Origin: Bdellovibrionota bacterium
GTDB taxonomy: Bacteria; Bdellovibrionota_C; UBA2361; JAFLCA01
Assembly (NCBI GenBank): GCA_030584005.1
Contig: CP129486.1
Location: 685,556-749,555, forward strand
DNA length: 64,000 nucleotides
Reading direction: 5' to 3'
In this document: positions 43,059 through 51,940 of the stretch, in pieces
Numbering within the stretch: the stretch's first letter is position 1
Layout of the letters: every line of letters starts with the position of its first letter
The notes under the pieces: generated by a model
The model's database searches: none
What the model was told of the DNA's origin: nothing
Seen by the model: only the letters and a program-made list of their open reading frames with translations
Translations under genes and position numbers: made by a program

Positions 43059-44209
43059 TTAAAAGAGCGCCGTGGGATCCGACAATGTTTGAATGAATAG
43101 TCCCCTGCGCGCCCTGAGTCGGCGTTGCACTCGAATTATCCGCTAGTATCGTCGCGCCGCGACCTCCGGCGCCGGACCCATCTCCCCCTGCTCCGCCGCC
43201 AAAGCGTCGTGTATCCGTCGGTACCGTCGTGGTATCGCCGTAAGCCCCACCGGTGCACGTAACTGAGCCTGTCTGTGTGATCGATGGGGAGATGAAATGT
43301 ACCGTTCCACCACCACCTCCTCCCCCGGCGCCGGATCCGATATCCGAATCTCCTCCTGCCCCACCGTCCGTCGTAATAGTTCCAGAATTTGTGATGCTTC
43401 CGGGAGAAGCAAGAAGGACGATTCCACCACCGCCTCCGCCCGAACCCGCATAGAACCCATCGTCTCCGGTTGCGGAGATTATCCCGGAGTTGGCGATTGC
43501 TGTCTTACACAGAACCGTAAGCGTACCGCCTCCCGATCCGCCAACGACGAATGTCGACGCTCCCCCGGCTCCTCCACCTCCTCCACCGAGCGGGCCCCGG
43601 GTCAAGAATGTTAGCTGCTGATACCTGGTTCAGCCCACATCCCTCCGGGGCACCCAACACGGTGTCTGCGTTCGTGCCGAAAGCTCCCGATCCCGCAGGA
43701 CAAGCCGTACTCCCTGGATGGGCGGATGAAGCGGAGAGTTCTATGTCGGAATTGGATGCACCAAGGCGAGAGGCGCCGGCGGCGAAGCGAGTGACCGTGA
43801 TCGTGCCGTTGTTGGTAAAAGTTCCCGTACACCTCAACACGGCTCCCGAGGGAACGGTGAAAACAGCTCCTGGGTTGATAGTTATATCTGTAAACTGGTG
43901 ATTCGCTCCCGTAAGAGCGGTTGCACCTGAAACCGAGAGCGCTCCTCTTGCTCCATTCCCATAAATTCGAAGCTCTCCCGCCTGACCGTCTGCGCCGTCG
44001 GCTCCAGCATCTCCCGGAAACGAACTCGTATCGATGAGCTCTTTAAATCCTCGGGGACAGCTGCCGCTTGAGATTTTCCGAAATTTTTTTGCGAATGCGG
44101 TGTCGCTACTTCGAATCTTCTTCCTTATGCAGAGCTTATCCGCGTACGCAGCGCTCGAAGAGACGAGGAAGCCCATCACAAGCAAAATTGAGAAGAAGAG
44201 CTTGGTCAT
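43059..44209 (-). CDS. Secreted collagen-like then glycine-rich repeat protein, paralogue 1 (frame broken twice)
   Basis: Same plan as paralogue 2: signal peptide (TKLFFSILLVMGFLVSSSAA), KLCIRKKIR ... GSCPRGFKELIDTSSF, collagen-like GDAGADGADG, then glycine-rich strands. The frame shifts near 43600 (DPGPA into RGPLGGGGGG, one extra C beside C/G runs) and again near 43100. After that the third frame ends FIQTLSDPTALF, matching the paralogue's end FQTLTDPTSLL. With both corrected it is about 382 aa. The indels lie beside homopolymers, so error is possible. It lies upstream of paralogue 2 in the same direction, 56 nt apart. Confidence 0.7.
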
Positions 44210-44461
44210 CGCTGCGCAATTCATTCCGTTGTGGCCAAACCGGAGATACGCAGTTGTGAATCCCTAGGCCGGCAACGCTCGAGTATGGCACATGAGCGGT
44301 TCGTTGACTCCAATATACGTGGCATTCAGCAACGTGGGAAGTTTTTTTCACGTGGAGAATCTATTGAAGACAAACAGTGTCTATCAATAAGAATTTACCT
44401 GTGAATAACCTACTACCAATATCCTTGGCCCCACACTACTTCGGCGCACGCGGCGACTTAT

Positions 44462-45053
44462 TAGGGGTGAGGGCCGCACTCCCAACATTCGGCACGCGGG
44501 AGGCCCGTTACACGCCAGGGAGACACTGATTAAAGGCCATGGAGGGCACTTGCTCCGAGTTTCCCTAAAGTCACGCAATCATCTCCATACGTTCTATCCA
44601 AGAACGAAAACCCTGAAACGCGAAGAATTCCCTGGCTCTGCTGTTGAAGCCCCACACGTCTAAGATGAGACGTTGATAGTTTTCGGACTTTGCTAAGATA
44701 CGACACCCTCCTCAACCAGAATTCTTCGACCACTTACCACCAGACGACTTCGGCGCTTAACGCCGCATGAGGATGGGTACGCCAACTTTTCGCAAAAATA
44801 CCCTTCGCACCCGCACTTCACCATTCCAACCGAGTCCGATCAGCCCTGACAACTCAATATAAACCATTGCGCCACCTCGTACCGGCTATTTCCCAGAATC
44901 TCCCCCACACCGCTCACCAACTCTTCAATAAGCTTAAACTTCAGTCCAACTTCAGAATCAACTCGCCCAATCACAACAGATGGTTGGATCGGTTTTCCTA
45001 TGCACAATTCCCATCGATTAGTTTCGTTTTTCCTATCCCCTTTTCCTATCCCC
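44462..45053. mobile_element. IS91-related remnant: module R2 plus solo right end with doubled terminus
   Basis: Bases 44462-44760 repeat the first half of R1, including the fossil transposase tail. From 44761 the noncoding 3' tail differs from copies A, B and D but converges on the same right terminus. The last 13 bases TTTTCCTATCCCC occur twice in tandem (45028-45040 and 45041-45053), directly followed by a palindromic CCCCAATTGGGG overlap. No transposase body remains. The doubled end suggests two successive IS91-type events at the same boundary. Confidence 0.75.
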
Positions 45054-45063
45054 AATTGGGGGG

Positions 45064-45264
45064 GTGGATATTCCTATCGTGGGGCTACAAGGACTGCTAC
45101 TTTTGAAATTGTATGCCGGTGGTGCTCAGGATCTTAATGACGTAAGTCGTCTCCTTGAGGTCAATGAACTATCATCCCACTCGCTCGCCCAACTTAGGTC
45201 CTTTGTCGATGCGTTCGGTCTCGGCGCGAGGTTGGACGCTGTGGTTTCCGGCGGAGGTTCGTAG
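45064..45264 (+). pseudogene. C-terminal fragment of a nucleotidyltransferase (AbiEii/DUF6036-like)
   Basis: The 66-residue fragment VGLQGLLLLKLYAGGAQDLN then DVSRLLEVN is the C-terminal signature of minimal nucleotidyltransferase-family proteins (L-K-L-x-A-x-R/G-x-x-D-x-x-D-V-x-x-L), often toxins or adaptors of defence modules. It begins right after the IS91 terminus, so the N-terminal catalytic part is gone. Probably a relic. Identification is by motif only. Confidence 0.6.
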
Positions 45265-45350
45265 GAATTCCAGAGTTGTGGGCGTGTATCTGAGGTTAGT
45301 GTTGTGCGCCATTTGTATTGTTTACGAAACTGCCCAATAAGGAAGAATCA

Positions 45351-45719
45351 GTGACGTCGGAAGTGCCAATCTATCTTCGATGTCCCAAGTGCGCCGCACA
45401 GGTATGTTCAGCACGGGAGAAGTTTTTCGATGATTTTTCTCGGAGCTCATTGCCCGACTATTCTTGCCATCATTGCGGGGCGACTCTATCGATTGGTAGC
45501 AATGGCTTGGTCATAGCCCTTGCCCCGTGCGCACTGTATCTCATCACCTTTTGCGTCTTCATACTGCCCCTGTTTAAGCAAAGTGCTGGCTGGGAAATCA
45601 CCGGTAATTCCATCCTAATTGCATTGCTGGCACTTCTTCTAACTCGGTTAATGGTCAGGGTTTTATATTTGTATTGTAGTCGATTTGAGGTGGTAGGGAA
45701 TGGAGCCGAGTCGGGGTAG
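45351..45719 (+). CDS. Small membrane protein with an N-terminal zinc-ribbon
   Basis: A 122-aa protein. The N-terminus has CPKCAAQVC and, 27 residues later, CHHCGATL (two CxxC knuckles), then two hydrophobic helices (LVIALAPCALYLITFCVFIL and SILIALLALLLTRLMVRVLY). GTG 45351 was chosen because AAGGAAG precedes it; TTG 45318 is possible. This looks like a zinc-ribbon membrane protein of unknown function, not recognised further. There is no partner gene besides the TA module downstream. Confidence 0.6.
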   Translation: MTSEVPIYLRCPKCAAQVCSAREKFFDDFSRSSLPDYSCHHCGATLSIGSNGLVIALAPCALYLITFCVFILPLFKQSAGWEITGNSILIALLALLLTRLMVRVLYLYCSRFEVVGNGAESG

Positions 45720-45823
45720 TTTGGCTCCAAGTAAAGCTGGTGCGTACCAGTCGTTGGGTGCTCATGGTTGCCCGATTACCCTTATTTGGCCTGGTTGACA
45801 GACCGTAGCTTTAAAACTACACT

Positions 45824-46163
45824 ATTTCAGGGAAGCCGACGATAGTCATATACGAACCTGACAACGGAAAAAGCCCGTTTCTTGAGTGGCTATTGAGTCT
45901 TAAGGATGTCAAAGGGCGGGCAGTGATACGGGCCCGGTTAAATCGAATTGAGCTTGGCAACTTCGGTGACTGTAAGAATTTAGGAGCTGGAGTGCTGGAA
46001 CTACGGATCGCGTTTGGCCCCAGGCTACCGAGTGTACTTCGGGAGAGAAGGCAGCGCAGTCGTTATCCTTCTCTGTGGTGGTGATAAAGGGAGCCAGTCA
46101 AGAGATATCACGAGAGCAAAGCTACTTTGGAAGGAGTACAAGGATGCCAACAAAAAACTATAG
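45824..46163 (+). pseudogene. HigB/RelE-type toxin of an addiction module, frame broken by one base
   Basis: Reads YEPDNGKSPFLEWLLSLKDV, ARLNRIELGNFGDCKNLGAG, ELRIAFGP in one frame, then GYRVYFGREGSAVVILLCGG, DKGSQSRDITRAK, LLWKEYKDANKKL in the next. One extra C in the CCCC run at 46018-46021 separates them. Together they form a complete RelE-fold mRNA-interferase-type toxin of the HigB-like addiction-module family (about 110 aa). No ATG, GTG or TTG is seen at its 5' end (frame opens after TAA 45812; ATT 45824 is the nearest unusual candidate), so a second indel upstream is possible. Overlaps the antitoxin start by 20 nt. Confidence 0.75.
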
Positions 46164-46449
46164 AACTGAACTGATTAAGCAGCTTAAGGATCCAAACGAA
46201 GCTGCTGAATATCTCAATGCCTGCTTCGAAGATTCAGAAGAAGTTTTCCTCCTCGGGCTTCGTGACGTCGTGGAGGCGCGCGGGGGCCTGACTAGCCTTG
46301 CTCGAAAAACGGAACTCAATCGTGAAAATCTTTACAGGAGTCTCTCTAAGAAGGGGAATCCGAAGCTTTCGAGCCTGTCGTCAATTCTTGAGGCAGTAGG
46401 GATCCAGCTACAGTTCACTCCAGCGAAAAAGCAGAAGAAAGCTGCATAG
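46144..46449 (+). CDS. HigA-like addiction-module antitoxin (HTH)
   Basis: A 101-aa protein. LKDPNEAAEYLNACFEDS and FLLGLRDVVEARGGLTSLAR, then the HTH NRENLYRSLSKKGNPKL, match putative addiction-module antidote proteins of the HigA-like family that pair with RelE-fold toxins. ATG 46144 with GGAAGGAG upstream was chosen. It overlaps the toxin's 3' end, the usual toxin-first order of HigBA. Likely represses its own operon as a complex with the toxin. Confidence 0.85.
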   Translation: MPTKNYRTELIKQLKDPNEAAEYLNACFEDSEEVFLLGLRDVVEARGGLTSLARKTELNRENLYRSLSKKGNPKLSSLSSILEAVGIQLQFTPAKKQKKAA

Positions 46450-46585
46450 GGAAGAGAAACCATCCTTATTCTGGTGCGTACCAACGCACGCCGAAGCCCG
46501 AGGTTATCGAAATTCGAACACCAAAGTTTCCTAACCCCTCACCAAACTCGCGACGCACGGTTCAGATTGTTCAGACAAAGTTGCC

Positions 46586-47123
46586 CTATGCGTCGTCATC
46601 CCGGTCCAGATGTAACCGCTCAAAGGCCCCTAATGGAATGCTACGCGCCCGAGCCTCTTGGAAGAAATGCACGTAGCGTTCTACTGCTTGTGGGTCTTCG
46701 ATAAGCCAAGCACCCTGCAGCAACCCATCTCGACTATAGTCATGTGCAAGCACAGCCTTGTTATCAAATATCAGGAAGTCAGATTCTTTCGCGATTTGGC
46801 TTGAAGGAGCATCGTTCGTAATGTCCGTTACGAGGATCCGCTGCCCAAATCGTGCAGTGACTTGATAGGTCAAGAATTCCCAGTTCAGATATGGAGTAAG
46901 AGGAAGTTCCACAGCTCTTACTCGAACTTGCGCGATGTCTTCTCGACCTGCTCTTGTAAACCACTCTGTTTCTCTCGCCACAATTATCACTGATCAACCT
47001 CTTTGCTTCCTCAATATCACCTCGTGTGAATGCTTGGTAACTGGTGTTGTCTGGTTCCTGGTAGGACTGAAGACGCTCGAACTTCCACATATGCTTCTGC
47101 ATTGCGTCAAAGAGGTCGGACAA
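46586..47123 (-). pseudogene. DUF6879-like protein, frame broken once
   Basis: The N-terminal part (MSDLFDAMQKHMWKFERLQS ... IEEAKRLISD) lies in one frame from ATG 47123. The rest (IVARETEWFTRAGREDIAQV, VELPLTPYLNWEFLTYQV, SDFLIFDNKAVLAHDYSRDG) continues in another from about 46990. The pattern, charged helix, W-x-R-V-R-V-V, Y-L-x-F-E, D-F-x-x-F-D, resembles DUF6879 proteins, usually beside HTH regulators; this recognition is from memory. One extra base near 46985-46992 breaks it. Function unknown. Confidence 0.55.
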
Positions 47124-47167
47124 AACTCTGCCATGAATTGGTCCGTCGTAAGATGCATATCGCTCCT

Positions 47168-47475
47168 TTGCTAAGATACGACACCCTCCTCAACCAGAAT
47201 TCTTCGACCACTTACCACCAGACGACTTCGGCGCTTAACGCTGCTTCAGGAGACCTATACCTAAGCCTCTGACAAAAAACCCCCGCGCGAGCATCCTTCC
47301 AACGCCGCAGCACCAATGCCTCTCCAAATCATCACTTCCCAGCAATCCACCGCCTGTCTCGGCGCTCTTGTGTTCGCCGGCCATTCCGCCCTTCAACACA
47401 ATTAACCCAACCCCACACCCCAGGACCATATTGCCCCAATTAGCTCACATGGTTAAATCGATTTGCCTAACCTCC
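47168..47475 (+). mobile_element. IS91-related noncoding remnant, module R3
   Basis: From CTTTGCTAAG to CCTAACCTCC this repeats the second half of module R1 (35243-35552) nearly base for base, with a few single-base gaps. It includes the out-of-frame fossil transposase tail (N-Q-E-F-F-D-H-L-P-P-D-D-F) and its own right end GATTTGCCTAACCTCC. The decayed plasmid-like segment begins within 70 bases of its right end. Confidence 0.75.
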
Positions 47476-47560
47476 GGCTGAAGGTAATTGCGGTCACATT
47501 GGTCGCATCTGTCCCCGATCTGGGATGGTGTGCGGACGCTAATTGGCCGCTTGAACGAGC

Positions 47561-47588
47561 CGGGGCTCTGTCGAAAGACAGGGCCCCG
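47561..47588. terminator. GC-rich hairpin beside the decayed membrane-protein gene
   Basis: CGGGGCTCTGTC pairs with GACAGGGCCCCG (one mismatch) around a GAAA tetraloop at 47573-47576. A hairpin of different sequence occupies the equivalent place at 59304-59326 next to the intact gene, suggesting a conserved terminator position. Confidence 0.6.
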
Positions 47589-47609
47589 TTGTATTGTCTG
47601 CAATAGGGG

Positions 47610-47844
47610 CTAGCGACCCAGCACGAGAATCGAGAGTATCAGTCCCACCATCAGTGTGGTCAATACTCCGCACCAATGTCCCAGCTTCATCCACGCCGGC
47701 CCGTGAATATGGCGGTCGTCCGCCGATGTCGGCAAAAAGCCAATCGGTGAATCTCTCGACCCCGTTGACGCAACGGTGAATGAGCGGGCGCCGGGCCCAA
47801 GCGGGGAGTTCTTTCGCGTCCATACTTACGCTTGATTTTGCCAT
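47610..47844 (-). pseudogene. Small C-terminal-membrane-anchored protein, diverged copy with a frameshift
   Basis: Paralogue of the gene at 59332-59583. The N-terminal half MAKSSVSMDAKELPAWARRP ... NGVERFTDWLFADIG is nearly identical. Then one extra G (GGCGGACGACC) shifts the frame, and the true continuation DRHIHGPAWMKLGHWCGVL ... LMVGLILSILVLGR restores the C-terminal membrane helix. Divergence of the second half is too large for a recent duplication, so this copy probably came from a related element. Confidence 0.7.
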
Positions 47845-47924
47845 GGACAATTTGCACAGGTCAAACTCCTTCTGACTCCAGGGCCGCGCCCACACGCCCA
47901 GCGCCGCACGCGAAGCGTCAGCCC

Positions 47925-48315
47925 GCGGCCGCGGCGAAGGCGTCTTTCAAGTCCTCATCGGTTCGGCCCGTCCCCGGACCTCTTCGGCTTGCGTGGCGGG
48001 TCCCTTGCGTTTCGGCGCATCGGGTTCGTCGCCTGGCTCGTCATCTTCCGGGGGGCGCTTTCGGCCATGTGCCCTGCACTCATCTCGTCCACCACCGCCT
48101 TTCGCAGCGGAAAGAGCCCCTTCGACCGCCGTTGGGCACGCCGCGAGCGGCGTGACCGAATCACCCGGTTCTTCCTTCATCCTTCACATGAAGCAGGAAC
48201 CAGCGCCCCGTTGAATGCACGCGGCGGACGGTCTCCGGGTCAAGCCGCGAGACGTACTCCTCGCGGCGCGTGCGCCCCGTCGAATCTGTCCTGGGTACTG
48301 GTGCCAGGCAACATT
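47925..48315 (-). pseudogene. C-terminal fragment of a VirD4/TraG-like coupling ATPase, multiply frameshifted
   Basis: Matches the last roughly 125 residues of the intact gene at 59657-61492: TDSTGRTRREEYVSRLDPET, VRRVHSTGRWFLLHVK, then KRKG near the end in shifting frames. It includes an insertion repeating CTTCATC near 48175. The ATPase core is absent. At about 48315 it joins an inverted transposase fragment, giving an accidental open fusion of 145 codons with no functional meaning. Confidence 0.75.
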
Positions 48316-48319
48316 CGAG

Positions 48320-48535
48320 GACCGCCGCGCCGTGTTGAAGTAGTCCGCAGCTGAGATACTCATCGAAGGTCTTAAGCACCTCATCCCGGAGCACTCCGTA
48401 GGTTGGCTGAAACCGCTCTTCCCACACCCGTGGCAGCTCGTCGCGTCCGTGCGCAACAATTCGATACAGCGAACCCCTCTGGAGTCCTCCGGCGATAGTG
48501 CTGGAGCTTAGACTTCGCTCGTTCCCAGACCTGAC
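48320..48535 (-). pseudogene. Inverted fragment of an IS91 transposase N-terminus
   Basis: Reverse-strand reading gives VWERAKSKLQHYRRR, then (frame change) LYRIVAHGRDELPRVWEERF, QPTYGVLRDEVLKTFDEYLS, CGLLQHGAA. This matches residues 7-74 of copies A and D with scattered substitutions. It stops exactly at the region where copy B is truncated (residue about 65-74), which hints at a preferred breakpoint. Bases 48536-48758 beyond it hold no gene I recognise. Confidence 0.8.
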
Positions 48536-48758
48536 ATGACAACACCGCTCTCTATCGGTGGCGGTAGCTTGAAGTTTCCTGCAGTAGCGTGACCACAAGA
48601 GGCGCGCGGCGATCTCCTTTCAGGTCTGCGTAGTGAGAGAACTTCGGCTCCATCGCGCTAAACCGGCAAAAGGTCGTGATATCACTGCTCATAGATTCAT
48701 GTACCAGAAGGCGGAGTAACTCGCTCTGGTAGAATAATCCTGTCGAGCAGGCAGATTT

Positions 48759-48858
48759 CAAACTCTCCCTAGTACTTCAGTCAGCTTAAGCCACATCGTC
48801 GAGCCCCTCAGAACTTCTCCAATAACTCCCATCGATTAGTTTCGTTTTTCCTATCCCC
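48759..48858 (+). mobile_element. Solo IS91 right end truncating an immunity gene
   Basis: CAAACTCTCCCTAGTACTTC onward is identical to the last 100 bp of copies A, B and D with two substitutions, ending TTTCGTTTTTCCTATCCCC at 48858. The next base belongs to an Rhs immunity gene copy that is cut mid-frame. This is therefore a precise one-ended IS junction without a transposase. Confidence 0.85.
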
Positions 48859-49181
48859 GATTGGACCGCTGTCTCCTGGACAAGCGACATATTAAACGGA
48901 GGCGTCTGAGTCTTGTACTCGTATACACTAATCGCTTTTAATGAAGATGAGGCCAAAACAAGATCTACATCGAGCGGAGATGCGCCAGGAGAGAGGTCAA
49001 ACTCGATTCCTTTTATTAGATCTTTACACATAACATGATATCTAATGTCCCTTTAAGAGAGCTTTCAAGTGTTGAGCCATTGTTTACGTTGCTGAGGTAA
49101 ATGATGGCCCATAAGACGCTTTGAAAAAGTAGGATCTAAGTGAAAGTGGTAACCCTCCTTCCAAGCGCCACGTTCTTTCCA
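48859..49181 (-). pseudogene. Third Rhs cassette: end of toxin CT1 plus immunity gene truncated by an IS end
   Basis: Bases 49036-49181 repeat the last 45 codons of the full-length Rhs toxin (here with a missing G that breaks the frame). Bases 48859-49031 repeat the first 58 codons of its immunity gene (MCKDLIKGIEFDLSPGASPL, then ... FNMSLVQETAVQS). The immunity frame then runs into the IS end at 48858. Identity to 52231-52560 is very high (a handful of substitutions), so this is a young duplication or recombination product. Confidence 0.85.
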
Positions 49182-49506
49182 AAGAACACTCAGCTACACG
49201 TCAGATATTGACCGGAGCGTTGAGATTTCTTTTAGTGAGATTCACTATAATTCCGCAACTGAGGGCGTTGTCAGGAGTCCCTGATTATCCGGGATCACTC
49301 GATTTAAGAGTCATTGAACTTATTTACACGCAGAAGAAAGGGAGGAAGAGTAGGGGGATACGCATTTCGCGGGCTAGTTTGTGCTGTTCCACCAATTCCG
49401 TACCGCGATTATCGAACCATCGACAATTCGCTCACCCTTCAACACTGTCCGCGCAAGATAAGTGAGGGGATGTTTCGGAGTCTCTAATCATTAGGGAATA
49501 CTCGCC
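49182..49506. other. Intergenic region between the broken cassette and the orphan immunity gene
   Basis: 325 bases with no supported gene. An 85-codon + strand open frame (49208-49465) has no recognisable motif or ribosome site. Left edge is where homology to the Rhs toxin tail stops (GCCACGTTCT). I see no IS terminus here. Confidence 0.4.
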
Positions 49507-50055
49507 CTAAGGGTCATTACTGACCACGCCGGGGACACTGGAATTATACTTCTCATTCTTCTTCATTATCTCGCCCCAAAAAACAGCGTGATCGTTATCA
49601 ATCGGGAGGCCATAGTTCCCTTTCGTGTAAGCACTCATTAAGAAATATGCCGCCATGGCATTTTGTTGCAACGCTGCACGCATCAGTCGCTCAATCCCTT
49701 CAGTACGGGAGGAGGCCTGAGTGGCAAGATAATCTGCATGTTGTGCTTCAGCATGCTTATTCCCTAGTTGGCCAGCGCGGTTCAACCATTTTTGCGCTGA
49801 CTGTTCGTCCTTCATTGCTCTGAAGTGCAGAACAAGCAATTTAGCGGACTCCAAATCGCCTGCGTTAGCAGCGGTCTCCCTGCTACTGATTTGGTTCTCG
49901 CTGAGCACAAGATCTTGACCAGCGCAAAGGGCTCCTGACTCACCGTTCCTATATCGACCATGTAAACATGTCCCAGATTTTGTGCAACCAGATATGGTTG
50001 TAATAAGGGCTAGGGCTAGAATGCTCGCTACCACAGAATTAATGAAGAACTTCAC
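49507..50055 (-). CDS. Lipoprotein with Sel1-like repeats, candidate immunity protein for the orphan Rhs tip (Imm2)
   Basis: A 182-aa protein. The N-terminal hydrophobic helix (FFINSVVASILALALIT) ends in the lipobox TISGC, so it is probably an acylated envelope lipoprotein. Residues 60-170 show Sel1/TPR-like repeats (GDLESAKLLVLHFRAMKDEQ, WLNRAGQLGNKHAEAQHADY, MRAALQQNAMAAYFLMSAY). GTG 50055 follows AGGGGGACTTGGC and overlaps the toxin's last codons by 17 nt, the tight coupling typical of toxin-immunity pairs. Immunity role is inferred from position. Confidence 0.7.
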   Translation of the reverse strand: MKFFINSVVASILALALITTISGCTKSGTCLHGRYRNGESGALCAGQDLVLSENQISSRETAANAGDLESAKLLVLHFRAMKDEQSAQKWLNRAGQLGNKHAEAQHADYLATQASSRTEGIERLMRAALQQNAMAAYFLMSAYTKGNYGLPIDNDHAVFWGEIMKKNEKYNSSVPGVVSNDP

Positions 50056-51855
50056 GCCAAGTCCCCCTTTTGCTTGGATGAGGTTTATTCGGATTATTGG
50101 GATCGCGAGGAGCAATAGTCCATCCCTTGCGGTCTTCAGAAGGCCAGAGAAGTTCATCAGGAGCTATTACACGTTTATTCAAAGCACGACTTAACTGAGA
50201 AGCAGGAGAATTATATCCTTTTCCTGCTTCACAGGAGTACAACTTCACATAATCCGCAGCCTTCAGTGTCCGATACATATCGCTTTGGCTTTTAATCATG
50301 TCAGCAAGTTGATCCGCAGTATACATCTCATTATTAGGTCCATAAAAGCGCTTTCCATCCGAGTGAGCAGCGATCGAATACTCCTTCGGATTTGACTGTG
50401 GTTCGATCACTCTAGATGCATGGTCGAACAAATTTTTCTGCTGCGGAGGTACGAGATTCCAATTCGGCATGAGGCCCTCCGGATCCACAAACCCCGTGAC
50501 CCTGGCACCTACATACTCATATACATTATACCCTCCCTCGAAGAGGATTGGATCCCGAGAAATCCACCTCATGAGATGGGGTGCATACCACCGCTCCCCG
50601 GCTCGTAAAATTCCGGTGAACCCGTCATAGAAATAACCAAACTTACCGCCATATCTGAAAGGATTAAGAGAACTGCCAGACGACGAAAGCGGCACTCCAT
50701 ACGCAGTATACCTATAGGTGTCAGTTACACTGCCCGAGCTATCAGTAAGATGCCTAGTCTCCCCCTGTGGCCCATAGTGATACCAACGCCGCGCCCCACC
50801 TGAGAGAACGCGCCTCGCAACCACCCCATCAGCACCCCAGGTATAGACCGCCAAAGGAGCTCCATCTTGATACTCGCCGATGACGCGCTGCCCATCAAAG
50901 ATGTACACAGTGGCAAGCCCAGTGTCCTTCGTCCGTACTAACCTCCCAAATGCGTCGTACCAGTAGTTTCTTACCGAGCCACTACCAAGCTTTTGCGAGG
51001 CGAGCCTCTGCGACACATTCCAGGTATAGGTACTTGTCGGTAACCCCGTACCTGACGCGGTCTTCACCTGGCCAAAAAAATCATGGGTTACAGAGCCACC
51101 ACTAATGGTGGAGAGCTTGTTCGAGGAATCATAGGTGGCAAAGCTAGAGCTGTTTACGGTCGTGACATTCCCACTGACGTCATACCCATAGCTTTTAGAA
51201 TAACTTCCTGTGCCGGTTTTTGCCTCCGAGGTAAGCCTGTAGAGCGCATCGTAGTCATACGACACAACTCCGCTGTCAATTTCTGTGACTTCAGTCAGAT
51301 TCCCCACGGTGTCGGTGCCATCGTCATACTCAAGAGCAAAGCTCGCAAATGGAGTACTCGCTGCCTCATGCACGATGTTGGTAGGCCAACCACGAGAATC
51401 ATTGTAGGTATAATTTACCTCAGTGCCGTTTTCGTTGGTTTGCGTGAGGAGCTTTCCTTGTTCGTCGTACGCAAAGGTAGTGATGTCGCCAAAGCTATCT
51501 TCAATCTCAGTAAGCCTTCCTGCCGCGTCGTAATCATACGTCCACGTAGCAACGGTAGTAGTGCCATTTTTCCAGGTGAGTGACTCAACTAAGCCATCAG
51601 GGTAGTAGGTGTACTCCACCACCTGCGCAGCAGTTATGTAGAGGTCAGAATAATCGTGCGATATCGATTCTACTCTCCTGTCGTCTGTGTAGGAGAAGGT
51701 GAAGTCAACATTTGGAGCCGTGACGGTATTTAACGTCCCGTCGGCGTTGTAGGTAAAATCCGTCGCCGCTGCATCGTACGGATCCCATGAGGAGAGCCTG
51801 CCTGCTGAGTTGTAGCTAAGCTCAATACGTTTCGTGGCGGAGTCATAATCAAATC
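50039..51855 (-). CDS. Orphan Rhs tip: Rhs core C-terminal part with a distinct toxin domain (CT2)
   Basis: Bases 50400-51855 are over 95% like the Rhs core of the full gene (54198-52820), with YD repeats, the DAFGRLVRTKD and RYGGKFGYFYDGFTGILRAG core motifs and FVDPEG closing the core. After FVDPEG a unique end follows (about 125 aa): SIAAHSDGKRFYG, TADQLADMIKSQ, YVKLYSCEAGKGYNSPASQL, NKRVIAPDELLW. Upstream similarity stops abruptly at 51855 without a start; GTG 51622 could allow expression. It is probably a silent cassette that can replace the expressed tip by recombination. Confidence 0.85.
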
Positions 51856-51940
51856 GCCCCAGGTAATCACCTCAGCCACCTTGCGTAGGAGATGGGCCCT
51901 GGGTATCTCTCATCTCACCTGCGGAGATGGAGAGGAGAAT

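Noticed and set aside
42014-43453. Proline-rich + strand frames opposite the glycine-rich genes
   Set aside because: Poly-Pro is simply the complement of Gly codon runs. There are no starts with ribosome sites and no signal peptides.
41857-43605. One continuous 582-codon open frame read as a single long glycine-rich protein
   Set aside because: It joins the middle of paralogue 1 to paralogue 2. A signal peptide and a strong ribosome site in the middle (43002) and the natural end of paralogue 1 in another frame show two genes.
48161-48598. A 145-codon open frame as a fusion protein
   Set aside because: It is an accidental join of an inverted transposase N-terminus and the tail of a coupling-ATPase pseudogene.
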